Below are positions 43,745 through 52,527 of a stretch of DNA of 64,000 nt, piece by piece (position 1 is the stretch's first letter; every line of letters begins with the position of its first letter). Below the pieces are notes generated by a model that did not search any database, was not told the DNA's origin, and saw nothing but the letters and a program-made list of their open reading frames with translations. Source of the stretch: Pelagibius marinus (lineage in GTDB: Bacteria; Pseudomonadota; Alphaproteobacteria; Kiloniellales; Kiloniellaceae); assembly GCF_014925385.1 (NCBI RefSeq), contig NZ_JACSDK010000005.1, forward strand, positions 81,017-145,016, given 5' to 3'. A program made the translations under genes and the position numbers.

Positions 43745-44254
43745 ATGCAGCAGTGGATCGACCGGCTGGAGGCCGTGAACCAAGCCGTCGGCGCGACGGT
43801 GCGCTGGCTGGCGCTGTTCATGGTGCTGCTGCAGTTCGCCGTGGTTGTCCTGCGCTATGTCTTCGGCATCAGCTTCATCTTCCTCAATGAAGGCGTGCTC
43901 TACATGCACGCCGCGCTCTTTATGCTGGGGGCCGGCTATACCCTGCTCATCGACGGCCACGTGCGCGTCGATATCTTCTACAGCAAGATGGGACGGCATG
44001 GCCGGGCCGCCATAGACCTGGCGGGGGCGCTGGTCTTTCTGCTGCCTTCCATGGCCGTCGTCGCTTGGTTCACCTGGCCTTCGGTGCGCAATTCCTGGGC
44101 GGTCTTCGAAGGGCCGATTTCCGTCGGCGGCATCCCCGCCTCCTTCCTGCTGAAGTCGCTGATCCCTGCCTTCTGCCTGCTGCTCGCGGTGCAGGGCCTG
44201 GCCTGCGGCCTGCGCGACCTGCTGCGCCTCAAGGAAGGCAACGCCGTCACATGA
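43745..44254 (+). CDS. TRAP transporter small permease (DctQ)
   Basis: 169 aa, four hydrophobic helices (about 18-37, 48-70, 84-108, 130-150). DctQ landmarks: RLEAVNQAVGATVRWLALFMVLLQFAVVVLRYVFGI, FLNEGVLYMHAALFMLGAGYTLLIDGHVRVDIFY (in pieces), including the E-x-x-x-Y-x-H and G-H-V-R-V-D motifs. Separated from dctP by 149 bp containing a palindromic repeat; its stop overlaps the dctM start by 4 bp (ATGA). Confidence 0.9.
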   Translation: MQQWIDRLEAVNQAVGATVRWLALFMVLLQFAVVVLRYVFGISFIFLNEGVLYMHAALFMLGAGYTLLIDGHVRVDIFYSKMGRHGRAAIDLAGALVFLLPSMAVVAWFTWPSVRNSWAVFEGPISVGGIPASFLLKSLIPAFCLLLAVQGLACGLRDLLRLKEGNAVT

Positions 44255-45801
44255 TCGAGTATCTCGACCTGCTGATGTTCGCGGTGCTGATCGGCGCCAT
44301 CCTGCTCGGCTATCCGGTGTCCTTCACCCTGACCGGCGTGGCGGTGGTCTTCGCGGGTCTGGGCTGGGCGCTGGGCGTCTTCGATGCGGCGCTGCTGGGC
44401 GCGCTGGGCCAGCGCCTCTTCGGCATCATGACCAACGACGTACTGATCGCCATCCCGCTCTTCGTCTTCATGGGCGTGGTGCTGCAACAGAGCAAGATCG
44501 CCGAGGAACTGCTGGAGACCATGGGCCGCCTCTTCGGCAGCCTGCGCGGCGGCCTCGGCGTCTCGGTCATCCTGGTCGGCGCCCTGCTGGCCGCCTCGAC
44601 CGGCATCGTCGGCGCCACTGTCGTCGCCATGGGCATGATCGCCCTGCCCACCATGCTGCGCAACGGCTACAGCCCGACGCTGGCTTCCGGCGTGGTCTGC
44701 ACCGCCGGCACCCTGGGCCAGATCATCCCGCCCTCGACCCTGCTGATCATCCTCTCCGACGTCATGTCGAACGCCTATCAGCAGGCACAGTTCCGCCAGG
44801 GCCTCTTCACCATCGACACCATCTCCGTCGGCCAGACTTTCGCCGCCGCGCTGCTGCCGGGCCTGACGCTGGTCGCCATCTACGTCGTCTACATGCTGGT
44901 GAAGGCCTGGACTTCGCCTAAGTCGGCGCCGGCCTTGGCACGCGCCGAGGTGCGCCCCGAAACCGGCGACGTACTGGGCGCGTTGCTGCCGCCGCTGCTG
45001 CTCATCGTCGCCGTGCTGGGCTCCATCCTGGGCGGCGTGGCGACGCCCAGCGAAGCCGCTTCGGTCGGGGCCATAGGCGCACTGCTGCTGGCGGCGGCGC
45101 GCGGCAAGGAATCGCCGAGGCCGATCTACCTGGGCGGCGGCGCTCTGCTCGCGCTGGCGATCCTCGTCGACATCGCGCCGGTGCGCCTGCAGCGCGGCGA
45201 CAGCGGCCCGGGCGACTGGATCGTCGGCGCCGTCGCCATCGTGCTGGTCGCCGTCGCGACCGTCGCAATCGGCATCGCCCTCAGGCGGGCCTGGCGGACG
45301 GAGCTGCTAAAGCCGGTCATGACGGCGACGCTCACCATCACCGCCATGATCTTCGCCACCATCCTGACAGCCAGCGTCTTCTCGCTGGTGTTCCGCGGTC
45401 TGGGCGGCGACGAGCATGTGGAGGCCATCATCGGCGCCATGCCCGGCGGGCCCAACGGCGCGCTGCTGTTCGTCATGGCGCTGATCTTTGTGCTCGGCTT
45501 CTTCCTCGATTTCGTCGAGATCTCGGTGATCCTGCTGCCCCTGGTGGCGCCGGTGCTCATCGTCATGGGCCACGATCCGGTGTGGCTGTCGATCCTCATC
45601 GCCATCAACCTGCAGACCAGCTTCCTCACCCCGCCCTTCGGCTTCTCGCTGTTCTACCTGCGCGGGGCGGCGCCCAAGGAGATCACCACCGGGCAGATCT
45701 ACGCCGGCGTCATCCCCTTCATCGGCTTGCAAATCCTCGGCATGGCCGTCCTCTGGTTGTGGCAGCCCCTGGCGACGGCGGTGCCGGATTGGCTTTTCTG
45801 A
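44251..45801 (+). CDS. TRAP transporter large permease (DctM), long form
   Basis: 516 aa, about 90 residues longer than typical 425-aa DctM. Conserved parts: IPLFVFMGVVLQQSKIAEELLE, STGIVGATVVAMGMIALPTMLRNGYSPTLASGVVCTAGTLGQIIPPS and, at the end, GFFLDFVEISVILLPLV, LQTSFLTPPFGFSLFYLRG (parts quoted). The extra segment is at about 225-350: a soluble stretch (SPKSAPALARAEVRPETG) and two or three additional hydrophobic helices around 287-345. Translationally coupled to dctQ. Sodium-coupled uptake driven with the DctP protein. Confidence 0.9.
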   Translation: MIEYLDLLMFAVLIGAILLGYPVSFTLTGVAVVFAGLGWALGVFDAALLGALGQRLFGIMTNDVLIAIPLFVFMGVVLQQSKIAEELLETMGRLFGSLRGGLGVSVILVGALLAASTGIVGATVVAMGMIALPTMLRNGYSPTLASGVVCTAGTLGQIIPPSTLLIILSDVMSNAYQQAQFRQGLFTIDTISVGQTFAAALLPGLTLVAIYVVYMLVKAWTSPKSAPALARAEVRPETGDVLGALLPPLLLIVAVLGSILGGVATPSEAASVGAIGALLLAAARGKESPRPIYLGGGALLALAILVDIAPVRLQRGDSGPGDWIVGAVAIVLVAVATVAIGIALRRAWRTELLKPVMTATLTITAMIFATILTASVFSLVFRGLGGDEHVEAIIGAMPGGPNGALLFVMALIFVLGFFLDFVEISVILLPLVAPVLIVMGHDPVWLSILIAINLQTSFLTPPFGFSLFYLRGAAPKEITTGQIYAGVIPFIGLQILGMAVLWLWQPLATAVPDWLF

Positions 45802-45957
45802 GCCCGAAAGGCGCAGCGAACCGCGCTTTTCGGGAGATCACAGCATTGCCACTGAAAAACGGCGGGAAGCTTTCTACGTCAATGCCGTCAATGAGACGAC
45901 CACGGGTACCGGCCCGCCGGACCCCGTGTCCCTCGGACAGCAAGAAGGTAGTTCGAC

Positions 45958-46176
45958 ATGCTTCGCACCATCGCCGCCGTTTCGGCATTGAGCGTCCTGG
46001 TTCTCGTTTTGGCGGTCAGCTTCAGCGACAACGGCAACGGCCTCTCCCAGATTTTCGGCGGCAAGCCGCGCGCTCTTGTTAATACCAACACCGGCGAGCC
46101 GTTAACCCTGCGGTCGGTGCAAAATGACGTTGAGTGGCACCGCGAAACCGCGCGCAAGCTGCGCGAACTGGACTAG
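45958..46176 (+). CDS. Small membrane-anchored protein with TGE/W-RETA motif (paralogue A)
   Basis: 72 aa. One N-terminal membrane segment (about 4-22), then a short linker and a C-terminal 33-residue module (40-72): VNTNTGEPLTLRSV followed by DVEWHRETARKLREL. The same module ends the protein encoded at 46512, with 16 of 33 positions identical without gaps. No family is known to me. The ATG has AAGG about 9 nt upstream. Probably periplasm-facing if anchored N-in. Confidence 0.6.
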   Translation: MLRTIAAVSALSVLVLVLAVSFSDNGNGLSQIFGGKPRALVNTNTGEPLTLRSVQNDVEWHRETARKLRELD

Positions 46177-46511
46177 ACGAAAACGGCCCGGAAGCGCGCC
46201 GCGGCGCCGCCGCGGGGATATCGCCCCCCACGACCCCGTAACACCTGCAACCGATTCATACCGCTGAGCTTGCCCGCGCGGGCAACGCCCAGGTTGCCCG
46301 GATCGTGATTGAAGCTTAACAGAACAGCACGACCGGTGATTGCAGGCGTTAATTTTTCATTAAGATTCTTCCTTAAGAGTCAAGTGCTTAGGTCACAAAA
46401 ATGACTCACCACACAAATCGCCTCACCCCTAATGTGAACTCGACGCTGGCGTTTTTCCGTACTGCGGGATCGTCCCAGCGAAAGAGACGGACCTTTCTAA
46501 GGAGACGCCAA
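46177..46511. other. 335-bp spacer between the two paralogous small genes
   Basis: The first half is GC-rich. The second half (46310-46410) is A/T-rich with TTAATTTTTCATTAAG and an inverted GAGTCA (46377-46382)/TGACTC (46402-46407), likely promoter/operator sequence for the downstream gene. A frame from ATG 46401 continues into that gene but lacks a ribosome-binding site. Confidence 0.45.
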
Positions 46512-47036
46512 TTGCGCCCGATCAAAGCGATTGCAACCTGTGCCGTGACCACGATGGCGATGGTCTTCTCCGTACAGCAGGGCGCAAACGGCCCTCTCGT
46601 CACCTACAAACTGGAAGTTCCCAAGACCGTTGAAGCAGCCGAGCCGCCCAAGGCGGGGGTGCCACTTTCCGCGGTGACGCGCGACATGGATGCCGTCCGC
46701 TTGCCGGATGATGTCGCGCCTCTGCAGGCCATCGCGCCCGCCGAGCCCAAGATGAGCCCCCTTCAGCCCACGGCCCTCGGCACCGTGACCCTGCCGGCCG
46801 ACCGCGCCGCGGCGACCGCCCCGCGCCCGGCACCGCAGCCCGCCGCCGTCCCCTTGCGCGTGCCGAACCGGCAAGCCATCTTCCAGATCGTCTCCGACTA
46901 TGACAGTGATGGAGAGATCATGGTCAACGAGAGGACCGGCGAGCGGATCACGCTGGAGGCCGTCAACGACGAGGTCCGCTGGCGCCGCGAGACCGCGCAA
47001 AGGCTCCGCAACCACCCCTTCGCCCCGCGCTTCTGA
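46512..47036 (+). CDS. Envelope-anchored protein with TGE/W-RETA C-terminal motif (paralogue B)
   Basis: 174 aa from TTG 46512, chosen because AAGGAG stands exactly 7 nt upstream; an in-frame ATG at 46401 has no such site. Residues 6-22 are a hydrophobic anchor or signal. 25-125 is a Pro/Ala-rich low-complexity region. 125-174 is a compact tail containing VSDYDSDGEI and the module VNERTGERITLEAV + EVRWRRETAQRLRNH (137-169) shared with the protein at 45958. Unknown function. Convergent with the LysR gene (31 bp). Confidence 0.65.
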   Translation: MRPIKAIATCAVTTMAMVFSVQQGANGPLVTYKLEVPKTVEAAEPPKAGVPLSAVTRDMDAVRLPDDVAPLQAIAPAEPKMSPLQPTALGTVTLPADRAAATAPRPAPQPAAVPLRVPNRQAIFQIVSDYDSDGEIMVNERTGERITLEAVNDEVRWRRETAQRLRNHPFAPRF

Positions 47037-47067
47037 TCGGTGGTTCGCGGCGGGCGGACCGCACGGC

Positions 47068-47961
47068 TCACGCCTTCTCGGCGCCGACTTCTTCCAGAAT
47101 AAACTCGCGGAATACGCGGACCTTCTCGCGCTCCAGCGCGCCCGGCAGATAGACCAGGTGATAGCCGAGATCGGTCAGCATCAGGATGTCGAAGGGGGAC
47201 ACCAGCCTCCCCTCCGCGATGTCGCGCTTCAGCATGCTCGGCTTGCCCAGCGCGACGCCCCCGCCGTCGATCGCGGTCTGCACCAGCACAGTCCAATCAT
47301 CCAGGATCGGGCCGCGGCGCGAGTTCACGTCCTTCACCCCCGCCGTCGCCAGCCACTGGGTCCAGCCGTCGTAGTCGTCCTCGTGCAGCAAGGTGTGATG
47401 CTTCAGGTCATCGGGGCATCGCAAGGGATGCTTGCCCTCCAGGAGGGCGGGACTGCACACCGGCGTATAGTCGACCCGCATGATGCACTCTGTCTCCAGC
47501 CCCTCCCAGCGGCCCGCGCCGAAGCGCACGGCGATGTCGACGTCGTCATTTCTGAGGTCGCAGACCTGGATGGAGTGATGCACCCGTAAATCGATGTCAG
47601 GGTGCTTTTCCCAGAACTTGGGCAGACGGTAGACCAGCCACTTGGCACCGAAGGCCGGCGTGACGGAAACCGTCAGGGTGTGCGAATCGCCTCTGTCGCG
47701 CAGATCGCCCGCCGTCTCGGCGATGCGCGTGAAGGCCTCGCTGACCACCGGAAACAGCACCCGCCCCTGCTCGGTCAGCGCCAGCTTGCGGGTCATGCGC
47801 TTGAACAGCGAATAGCCGAGGTGTTCCTCCAGCGCCTTGACCTGGTGGCTGACAGCGGCCTGGGTGACATGCAACTCGTCGGCCGCCTTGGTGAAGCTGA
47901 GATGCCGCGCGCCGGCCTCGAAGGCCCGCAAAGCGTTCAAAGGCGGGAGTTTCACGGGCAT
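47068..47961 (-). CDS. LysR-family regulator (GcvA-like)
   Basis: 297 aa. N-terminal HTH (about 6-65): LPPLNALRAFEAGARHLSFTKAADELHVTQAAVSHQVKALEEHLG, then FKRMTRKLALTEQG, a pattern specific for the GcvA/AmpR branch. Ligand domain (about 93-290) with VSVTPAFGAKWLVYRLPKF and DIAVRFGAGRWEGLE (in parts). Divergent from the two small genes at 48101/48390, which are its likely targets; GcvA-type LysR genes next to DUF1127 genes are a recurrent alphaproteobacterial arrangement. Confidence 0.9.
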   Translation of the reverse strand: MPVKLPPLNALRAFEAGARHLSFTKAADELHVTQAAVSHQVKALEEHLGYSLFKRMTRKLALTEQGRVLFPVVSEAFTRIAETAGDLRDRGDSHTLTVSVTPAFGAKWLVYRLPKFWEKHPDIDLRVHHSIQVCDLRNDDVDIAVRFGAGRWEGLETECIMRVDYTPVCSPALLEGKHPLRCPDDLKHHTLLHEDDYDGWTQWLATAGVKDVNSRRGPILDDWTVLVQTAIDGGGVALGKPSMLKRDIAEGRLVSPFDILMLTDLGYHLVYLPGALEREKVRVFREFILEEVGAEKA

Positions 47962-48100
47962 CTCGAATACCTTAGTTCAGCTAATCCATAGGATGAGAAA
48001 GCATCGTTTGTCCGGTGACCGGACATCCGTATCTTATTCACAGACGCGGCGCTTTCAAGGGTGTCGCAGCAATCCACCCCTCAAACGAATGAGAATTACT

Positions 48101-48352
48101 ATGTCATACATTCTCTATAGCTCCATCGCCCGCGCCGGGGGTATCGACCTGCTGCTGGGCACCGAAGCGGTCTCCCACGCGCCCCTGGACCCCGCCCTGC
48201 GCCGCCGGCGCGCCAACAAGCTCCGCCGCCTGCGCCGGCACAGCGGCCAGGCCCTGATCCGTCTCGGCACGGCCATGACCGACTGGGGCAAGCGCCTGGC
48301 ACCGGCGAGCTGTCCGGTGACCTCCCCGACCCTGAAGCTGGCAGCGGACTGA
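48101..48352 (+). CDS. Small basic hypothetical protein upstream of DUF1127 gene
   Basis: 83 aa, Arg/Ala-rich (RRRRANKLRRLRRHSGQALIRLG), with no recognised domain but a general similarity in composition to DUF1127-like small proteins. ATG 48101 is preferred; an ATG at 48089 would add MRIT. It is 37 bp upstream of the DUF1127 gene on the same strand and probably co-transcribed with it. Confidence 0.5.
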   Translation: MSYILYSSIARAGGIDLLLGTEAVSHAPLDPALRRRRANKLRRLRRHSGQALIRLGTAMTDWGKRLAPASCPVTSPTLKLAAD

Positions 48353-48389
48353 TCCCCGTCGCCTCAAGCCACGAAGTGGAGCCAAACCG

Positions 48390-48641
48390 ATGTCGATCTG
48401 CGTTCGCGAATCTCCCGCCGCATCCAGCATCCCCCGTGCCCTCGCCGCGACCCGGCGCGCCGCCGCCGGCCTTGTGCAGCACCACACGCTCGGCCGGCTC
48501 CGGCATCTGCTGACCACCTGGCGGGCCCGGCAGCGCGACCGCGGGGATTTACGCCGCTTGCCCGACTATCTGCTGCGGGACATCGGCCTGGACGTCGACG
48601 AAACACGCCAGGAGAGCCGCAAGACATTCTGGCAGACCTAG
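48390..48641 (+). CDS. DUF1127 (YjiS-like) small protein
   Basis: 83 aa. The C-terminal 45 residues are the DUF1127 domain: LLTTWRARQRDRGDLRRLPDYLLRDIGLDVDE followed by ESRKTFW (parts), i.e. W-x-x-R...L-x-x-L-x-D-x-x-L-x-D-I-G-L. In alphaproteobacteria such Arg-rich proteins are linked to stress RNA regulation and phosphate/carbon metabolism (for example CcaF1 in Rhodobacter). GGAG precedes the ATG; a strong terminator follows. Confidence 0.9.
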   Translation: MSICVRESPAASSIPRALAATRRAAAGLVQHHTLGRLRHLLTTWRARQRDRGDLRRLPDYLLRDIGLDVDETRQESRKTFWQT

Positions 48642-48678
48642 GCCCCGAGCCAACTTGTGTGATTTTCAGCTGCGCCTC

Positions 48679-48725
48679 AGGGCCGGCCGATTCCGCCCCC
48701 CGGAAGAGGCCGGCCCTCTTTTTTT
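48679..48725 (+). terminator. Intrinsic terminator after DUF1127 gene
   Basis: AGGGCCGGCC / GGCCGGCCCT, a perfect 10-bp stem with a 19-nt loop, then CTTTTTTT. It separates the DUF1127 gene from the convergent amidotransferase gene. Confidence 0.85.
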
Positions 48726-48733
48726 GAGTGCCG

Positions 48734-49423
48734 TCAGCGCAGCCAGTCGACAAGGAAGCGGCGCAGCCAGGCTTCCATGGGCGCATCGAAGCGCGCGCTG
48801 TCGGCGAGTTGCACTTCGCTGGGGTGAGCGCCCGGCTCCTCCAGCATGTGGCCGGCCTCGCGCATCCAGCGCTGCATCACCTCGCGCGAGACCTCCGGAT
48901 GAAACTGAATACCGAAGGCCTTCTCACCATAGCGGAAGGCCTGATTGGGAAAGACCGGGCCGGCGGCCAGCAGCTCGGCGCTGGCCGGCACGTCGAAACC
49001 TTCATTGTGCCAGTGGTAAACGTGCATGGCTTCGCCCATGAAATCCTGCGCCGCCGGCGTCGGCTCGATCTTCACGTAGCCGATTTCGTGCAGGCCCTCC
49101 TCGTGGCGGCTGACCGGCGCGCCCAGCGCCCGCGCCAGCATCTGGGCGCCCAGGCAGATGCCCAGAAAAGGGCGGCCGCTCTCCGCCCACTGGCCGATCC
49201 AGTCGATCTCCTGGCGGATGTAGGCCTTGGTCTCGGCCTCGTTGACGCTCTCCGCGCCGCCGTAAACCACCACTGCGCTGTGGCCGTTGTCGACCGGCGG
49301 CAGGCTGTCGCCCTTGCCCGGCGAGCACCATTCGGTGTCGTAGCCCATCTCGCGCAGCATCGCCGAGGCGCGGTCGTCGCGCCGGCCCACGGGGTGATCG
49401 ATCAACAGGATTGACGGCTTCAT
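48734..49423 (-). CDS. Class I glutamine amidotransferase (GMP-synthase-like)
   Basis: 229 aa stand-alone GATase_1 domain. Nucleophile Cys90 in FLGICLGAQMLARALG, and the catalytic His-x-Glu in GIQFHPEVS (about 176-178). The VVVYGGAES and HWHNEGFDVP segments are those of the YfeJ/Rv2859-like group of orphan amidotransferases, whose acceptor substrates are mostly unknown. GGAG is 6 nt before ATG 49423. Monocistronic. Confidence 0.88.
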   Translation of the reverse strand: MKPSILLIDHPVGRRDDRASAMLREMGYDTEWCSPGKGDSLPPVDNGHSAVVVYGGAESVNEAETKAYIRQEIDWIGQWAESGRPFLGICLGAQMLARALGAPVSRHEEGLHEIGYVKIEPTPAAQDFMGEAMHVYHWHNEGFDVPASAELLAAGPVFPNQAFRYGEKAFGIQFHPEVSREVMQRWMREAGHMLEEPGAHPSEVQLADSARFDAPMEAWLRRFLVDWLR

Positions 49424-49468
49424 GGCAACTCCGAAAGACAAGCCACTCTTTCCAAAGGCCCCTTCTAT

Positions 49469-50167
49469 TTAAGGACGGCGGGCGTTAACAAAAGCCTCCA
49501 TGTGGAGGCGCATCTGCGCCGCCGGGTAACGGTAGGCCCGCCCTACCGGACAGGCCCGCCGCGCCCGGCAGCCCAGGTCCAGGCAATCGGCCCCGGCCGG
49601 CGCGGCGACATGCTCCGCGCAAGCCGTAACCTCGTAGCCCGCGGCTGTAAAGGCGCCGACCGGACAGGCGGACAGGCAGGGCCGCCCGGCGCAGCTTTCG
49701 CAAGGGCTGGGCCTGTCGTCGTGGACCGGCAGCTCCAGCACCTCGGGCAGGGCGATGGCGCCGCGGTAGGCGTGCCAGAGGCCGTAGTCGGGATGGATCA
49801 GCATGCCCAGCGGCGACGGCGCCACCGCCTCGGCGCGCTGCGCCCAGCGCAGGAAGGGCCGGTAGGGCGGGCCGCCGAAGGGAAAGAGCGCCAGGCCGCC
49901 GGCCTCCTGCGCCAGGGCGCCGATGACCCTTTCACTCCAGCGGTTCAGGGGATCGGGCCGCCCGTCCCGCGCCTCCGGCGCCGCCTGGAACCGCGGCCAG
50001 AATCCGTCGCCGTGGTTGCCGAGCAACACCAGGGTGCGGCTCTCCCGCCCGTCAGGCAGGGACGGCACTTCGTCGTCGGGGGCGCAGTGGAAGGCGCCGC
50101 GCAGGATCAGGCCCTGCGGCCCCGCCGCCGTCTCGATCCGCGCCAGGATGCCGCCGGCAGCCGTCAA
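49469..50167 (-). CDS. Ferredoxin-like 4Fe-4S protein
   Basis: 232 aa. The last 80 residues hold the cysteine sets [18 protein letters not shown] and [18 protein letters not shown], a C-x2-C-x4-C-x3-C-P plus second C-x4-C-x5-C-P arrangement for one or two 4Fe-4S clusters. The upstream part ([42 protein letters not shown]) resembles the N-terminal region of epoxyqueuosine-reductase-like and MMACHC-like proteins. TTG 50167 overlaps the stop of the YcgN-type gene (TTGA) and is taken as start; there is no ATG in a suitable place. Redox partner unknown. Confidence 0.7.
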   Translation of the reverse strand: MTAAGGILARIETAAGPQGLILRGAFHCAPDDEVPSLPDGRESRTLVLLGNHGDGFWPRFQAAPEARDGRPDPLNRWSERVIGALAQEAGGLALFPFGGPPYRPFLRWAQRAEAVAPSPLGMLIHPDYGLWHAYRGAIALPEVLELPVHDDRPSPCESCAGRPCLSACPVGAFTAAGYEVTACAEHVAAPAGADCLDLGCRARRACPVGRAYRYPAAQMRLHMEAFVNARRP

Positions 50168-50718
50168 GCGCCCGCCTCGTCCGCCAGCGCCTCGTCCGCC
50201 AGCGCCTCGTCCGCCAGCGCCTCGTCGTCCAGAGCGGAGGCGTCCACGCAGGCCTCCTCGGAGGTCGGCCAGTCGACGATGTGGTCCTCCAGCTCCGCAT
50301 CCGGCACCGTGTTCTCGCAGACCGCGCGCCCGCGCACCGAGATGCCCGCCCAGTGCACGCTTTCCGGATCGCCAGTCACCAGCGGGTGCCACCAGGGCAG
50401 CCCCCGCCCCTCCGCCAGGCGGCGGTAGGCGCAGGTCGGCGGCATGAAGCCGAGCTCGCCGACGTTCTCGGCCGAGAGCTGCACGCAGTCGGGCACCACC
50501 TTGCTGCGGTTGGCGTAGTCGGCGCAGCGGCAGGTCTGCCGGTCCAGCAGGTGGCAGGCGACGTCGGTATGGGCGAAGGAGCCGTCGTCCGGGTCCTCCA
50601 GCTTGATGAGGCAGCAACGCCCGCAACCGTCGCAGAGGGACTCCCACTCGGCGGCGGTCATTTCGGTCAGGGACTTTGCTTCCCAGAAGGGGCGGTCATC
50701 GGAAGGGCGTTGGGTCAT
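50164..50718 (-). CDS. YcgN/YkgJ-type cysteine-cluster protein with DEALA repeat tail
   Basis: 184 aa. The CxxCxxxCC zinc/iron cluster region is explicit: [15 protein letters not shown] (about 29-43), then [18 protein letters not shown] and PPTCAYR, the UPF0260 (YcgN) pattern ending [12 protein letters not shown] (parts). The last 25 residues are D-E-A-L-A repeats encoded by a 15-bp tandem repeat, absent from ordinary family members. Coupled by a 4-bp overlap to the ferredoxin-like gene downstream. Confidence 0.88.
   Translation of the reverse strand: MTQRPSDDRPFWEAKSLTEMTAAEWESLCDGCGRCCLIKLEDPDDGSFAHTDVACHLLDRQTCRCADYANRSKVVPDCVQLSAENVGELGFMPPTCAYRRLAEGRGLPWWHPLVTGDPESVHWAGISVRGRAVCENTVPDAELEDHIVDWPTSEEACVDASALDDEALADEALADEALADEAGA
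50174..50233. repeat. 15-bp tandem repeat (four units) in the YcgN-type gene
   Basis: Three identical units GCCTCGTCCGCCAGC (50174-50218) and a fourth degenerate unit to 50233 on the plus strand. On the coding strand they encode successive D-E-A-L-A pentapeptides. The repeat is in frame, so copy-number slippage changes only tail length. Confidence 0.9.
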
Positions 50719-50785
50719 GCCCGCGAGTCTAGCGGCCGAGACGGGGGCTTCCAAGCGCCCTGACGCCAAGGTCACCACGGCGGCC

Positions 50786-52303
50786 TCAGGCCGCCGGACG
50801 CATGGAGTTGCGCGGCAGCAGGATATCGAAGCGGCGGCGGATCTCCGCGTCCAGACCGTCCGGAATGACCTCGGGCCAATGCTCGGCCAGGACCTTGCGG
50901 GCCTGGTCGCGCGCCGCCTCGCGGATATCGCGGGCGCCCTTCATCTCCCAGTCGTCGCGGCTGTCGCGGTTCAGCAGGCTGGGATAGAGGTACTCGCTGT
51001 TCATGAGGGACAGGGTCTGCGGGTGGCCGAGGAAGTGGCCCGGCCCCTTGCAAACCTCGTCGATCACGTCCAGCGACAGCGACTCCTCCGTCACCTCGAT
51101 GCCCTTGAGCATACGCATGATCTCGCCGTTGACGTCGTTGTCGATCACGTACTGCTCGTAGGCGACGGTCAACAGGCTCTCCAGGAAACCGGCGGAGTGG
51201 TGGATGTAGTTGGAGCCGGCCAGCGCCGCGGCCAGCCCGGTGATGCCCTTCTCCGCCCCGGCCTGGGCGTCGGGCACCTTGGAATCGGAGATGCCCGAGG
51301 AGTTGTAGATCGGCACCTCCAGGTGCTGCGCGATCTGGGCGCAGGCGGCGTTCAGCAGGGCGAATTCCGCCGAGCCGCCGACGAAGGCGCCGCTGCGCAG
51401 GTCTGCCTGGGCGGGCACGCAGCCCATGATCAGCGGGTGGCCCGGGTTCAGCAGGTTGACGTAGACGATGCCGGAGAGCTGCTCGGCGGTGATCTGCACC
51501 AGGGTGCCGGCCAGCGCCGCCGGCGAAGTGGCGCCGGCCTGGGGCGCCGAGGAAATCACCACCGGCATGTTGTAGGCGACGATCTGATCGAGGATCTCCA
51601 CCGTCTCCATGGCGTAGCGCAGCGGGCTGACGGTCCAGCAGGCGGAGTAGGACATCAGCGGCCGGGCGTCGAGGGAATCCTTGCCGCCGGCCAGCATCTC
51701 GCCCAGCGCGCGCTGCTCGGCCACCTTCTCCGGCAGATAAGCGTTGGCCATGACGTGCTTCTCGGTCGCCGACAGACAGGCATAGAACTGGTTGATGTCG
51801 ATCTGCTCGTTCGCCAGGTCGCGCGGCACCACCGGGCGCATGTAAAAGTGGATGTGTTCCAGCGTGTCGCAGAGGCGGCCGATGTCGTAGTTGTCGGAGA
51901 GCCGCGTCTCGCGCACCTTGCCGTCAAGGTCGAGGATCTTCACCGCCTGGCCGCCGGTGCCCATATAGACCCGCTGGCCGCCCAGGTGCAGGTCGTGCTG
52001 CGGGCTGCGTCCGGCCAGCAGCACCTCGCGCGCCGCCGTCTTCAACGCCTCTTCCACCAGCTTGCGGTGGATGTAGACACGGTTGTTGTCCTCGTCGATG
52101 CGGCAGCCGGCGGCGCGGAAGGTCTCGCGGCAGGGGCTCGCCGCCACCTGGATGCCGGTGCGCTCCAGCACTTCCATTGCCGCCTCGATGATGCGCGGCA
52201 GGTCGTCGGTCTTGAGGGGGCGGTAGCTGCCCCCGGAGAGGCCCGCCGGGGCCACCGAAGTCCTGGTGCGTTCCGCGCCGCGTCCGCGCCGGTTGCGTGC
52301 CAT
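50786..52303 (-). CDS. MttB-family (trimethylamine/betaine:corrinoid) methyltransferase, non-pyrrolysine, copy 2
   Basis: 505 aa. Same superfamily as the protein at 23602 but a distinct branch: [104 protein letters not shown] and [24 protein letters not shown] (parts quoted). There is no in-frame amber codon. Expected to demethylate a quaternary amine onto a corrinoid protein. A Gly/Arg-rich basic N-terminus (about 20 residues) parallels copy 1. Stands alone, 8 kb from the C1 operon with hutH, marR and korAB between. Confidence 0.87.
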   Translation of the reverse strand: MARNRRGRGAERTRTSVAPAGLSGGSYRPLKTDDLPRIIEAAMEVLERTGIQVAASPCRETFRAAGCRIDEDNNRVYIHRKLVEEALKTAAREVLLAGRSPQHDLHLGGQRVYMGTGGQAVKILDLDGKVRETRLSDNYDIGRLCDTLEHIHFYMRPVVPRDLANEQIDINQFYACLSATEKHVMANAYLPEKVAEQRALGEMLAGGKDSLDARPLMSYSACWTVSPLRYAMETVEILDQIVAYNMPVVISSAPQAGATSPAALAGTLVQITAEQLSGIVYVNLLNPGHPLIMGCVPAQADLRSGAFVGGSAEFALLNAACAQIAQHLEVPIYNSSGISDSKVPDAQAGAEKGITGLAAALAGSNYIHHSAGFLESLLTVAYEQYVIDNDVNGEIMRMLKGIEVTEESLSLDVIDEVCKGPGHFLGHPQTLSLMNSEYLYPSLLNRDSRDDWEMKGARDIREAARDQARKVLAEHWPEVIPDGLDAEIRRRFDILLPRNSMRPAA

Positions 52304-52442
52304 GCTGGCGTGCCTTTCCTAGATATCCGGGTGCCCGCCCAGGGGCGCCCTGCAGGGCCAAGGTTGCGCCCCAGGCGGTCGCAGGCTGTCCCGCATCCGA
52401 CAAAAACTGTCGCAGGACGCAGGCCGTAGCCGACAACGAAGA

Positions 52443-52500
52443 AGGGCCCCGCCCCGACTGCCAAGGCAGCCGGAGACGGGACCCCTTTTTCGCGATAGAG
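52443..52500. terminator. Long hairpin between mcp and mttB copy 2
   Basis: An imperfect stem GGG-CCCG-CCG-CTGCC / GGCAG-CGG-CGGG-CCC with a 2-nt AA loop and a few mismatches, followed on the plus strand by TTTTT (52496-52500). Placed just after the mcp stop, it would end mcp messages on the minus strand (T-poor side CTTCTTCG) and could stop plus-strand transcripts efficiently. Confidence 0.6.
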
Positions 52501-52527
52501 CGGAGGCCGGAGCGCCCGCCCTTTTAC

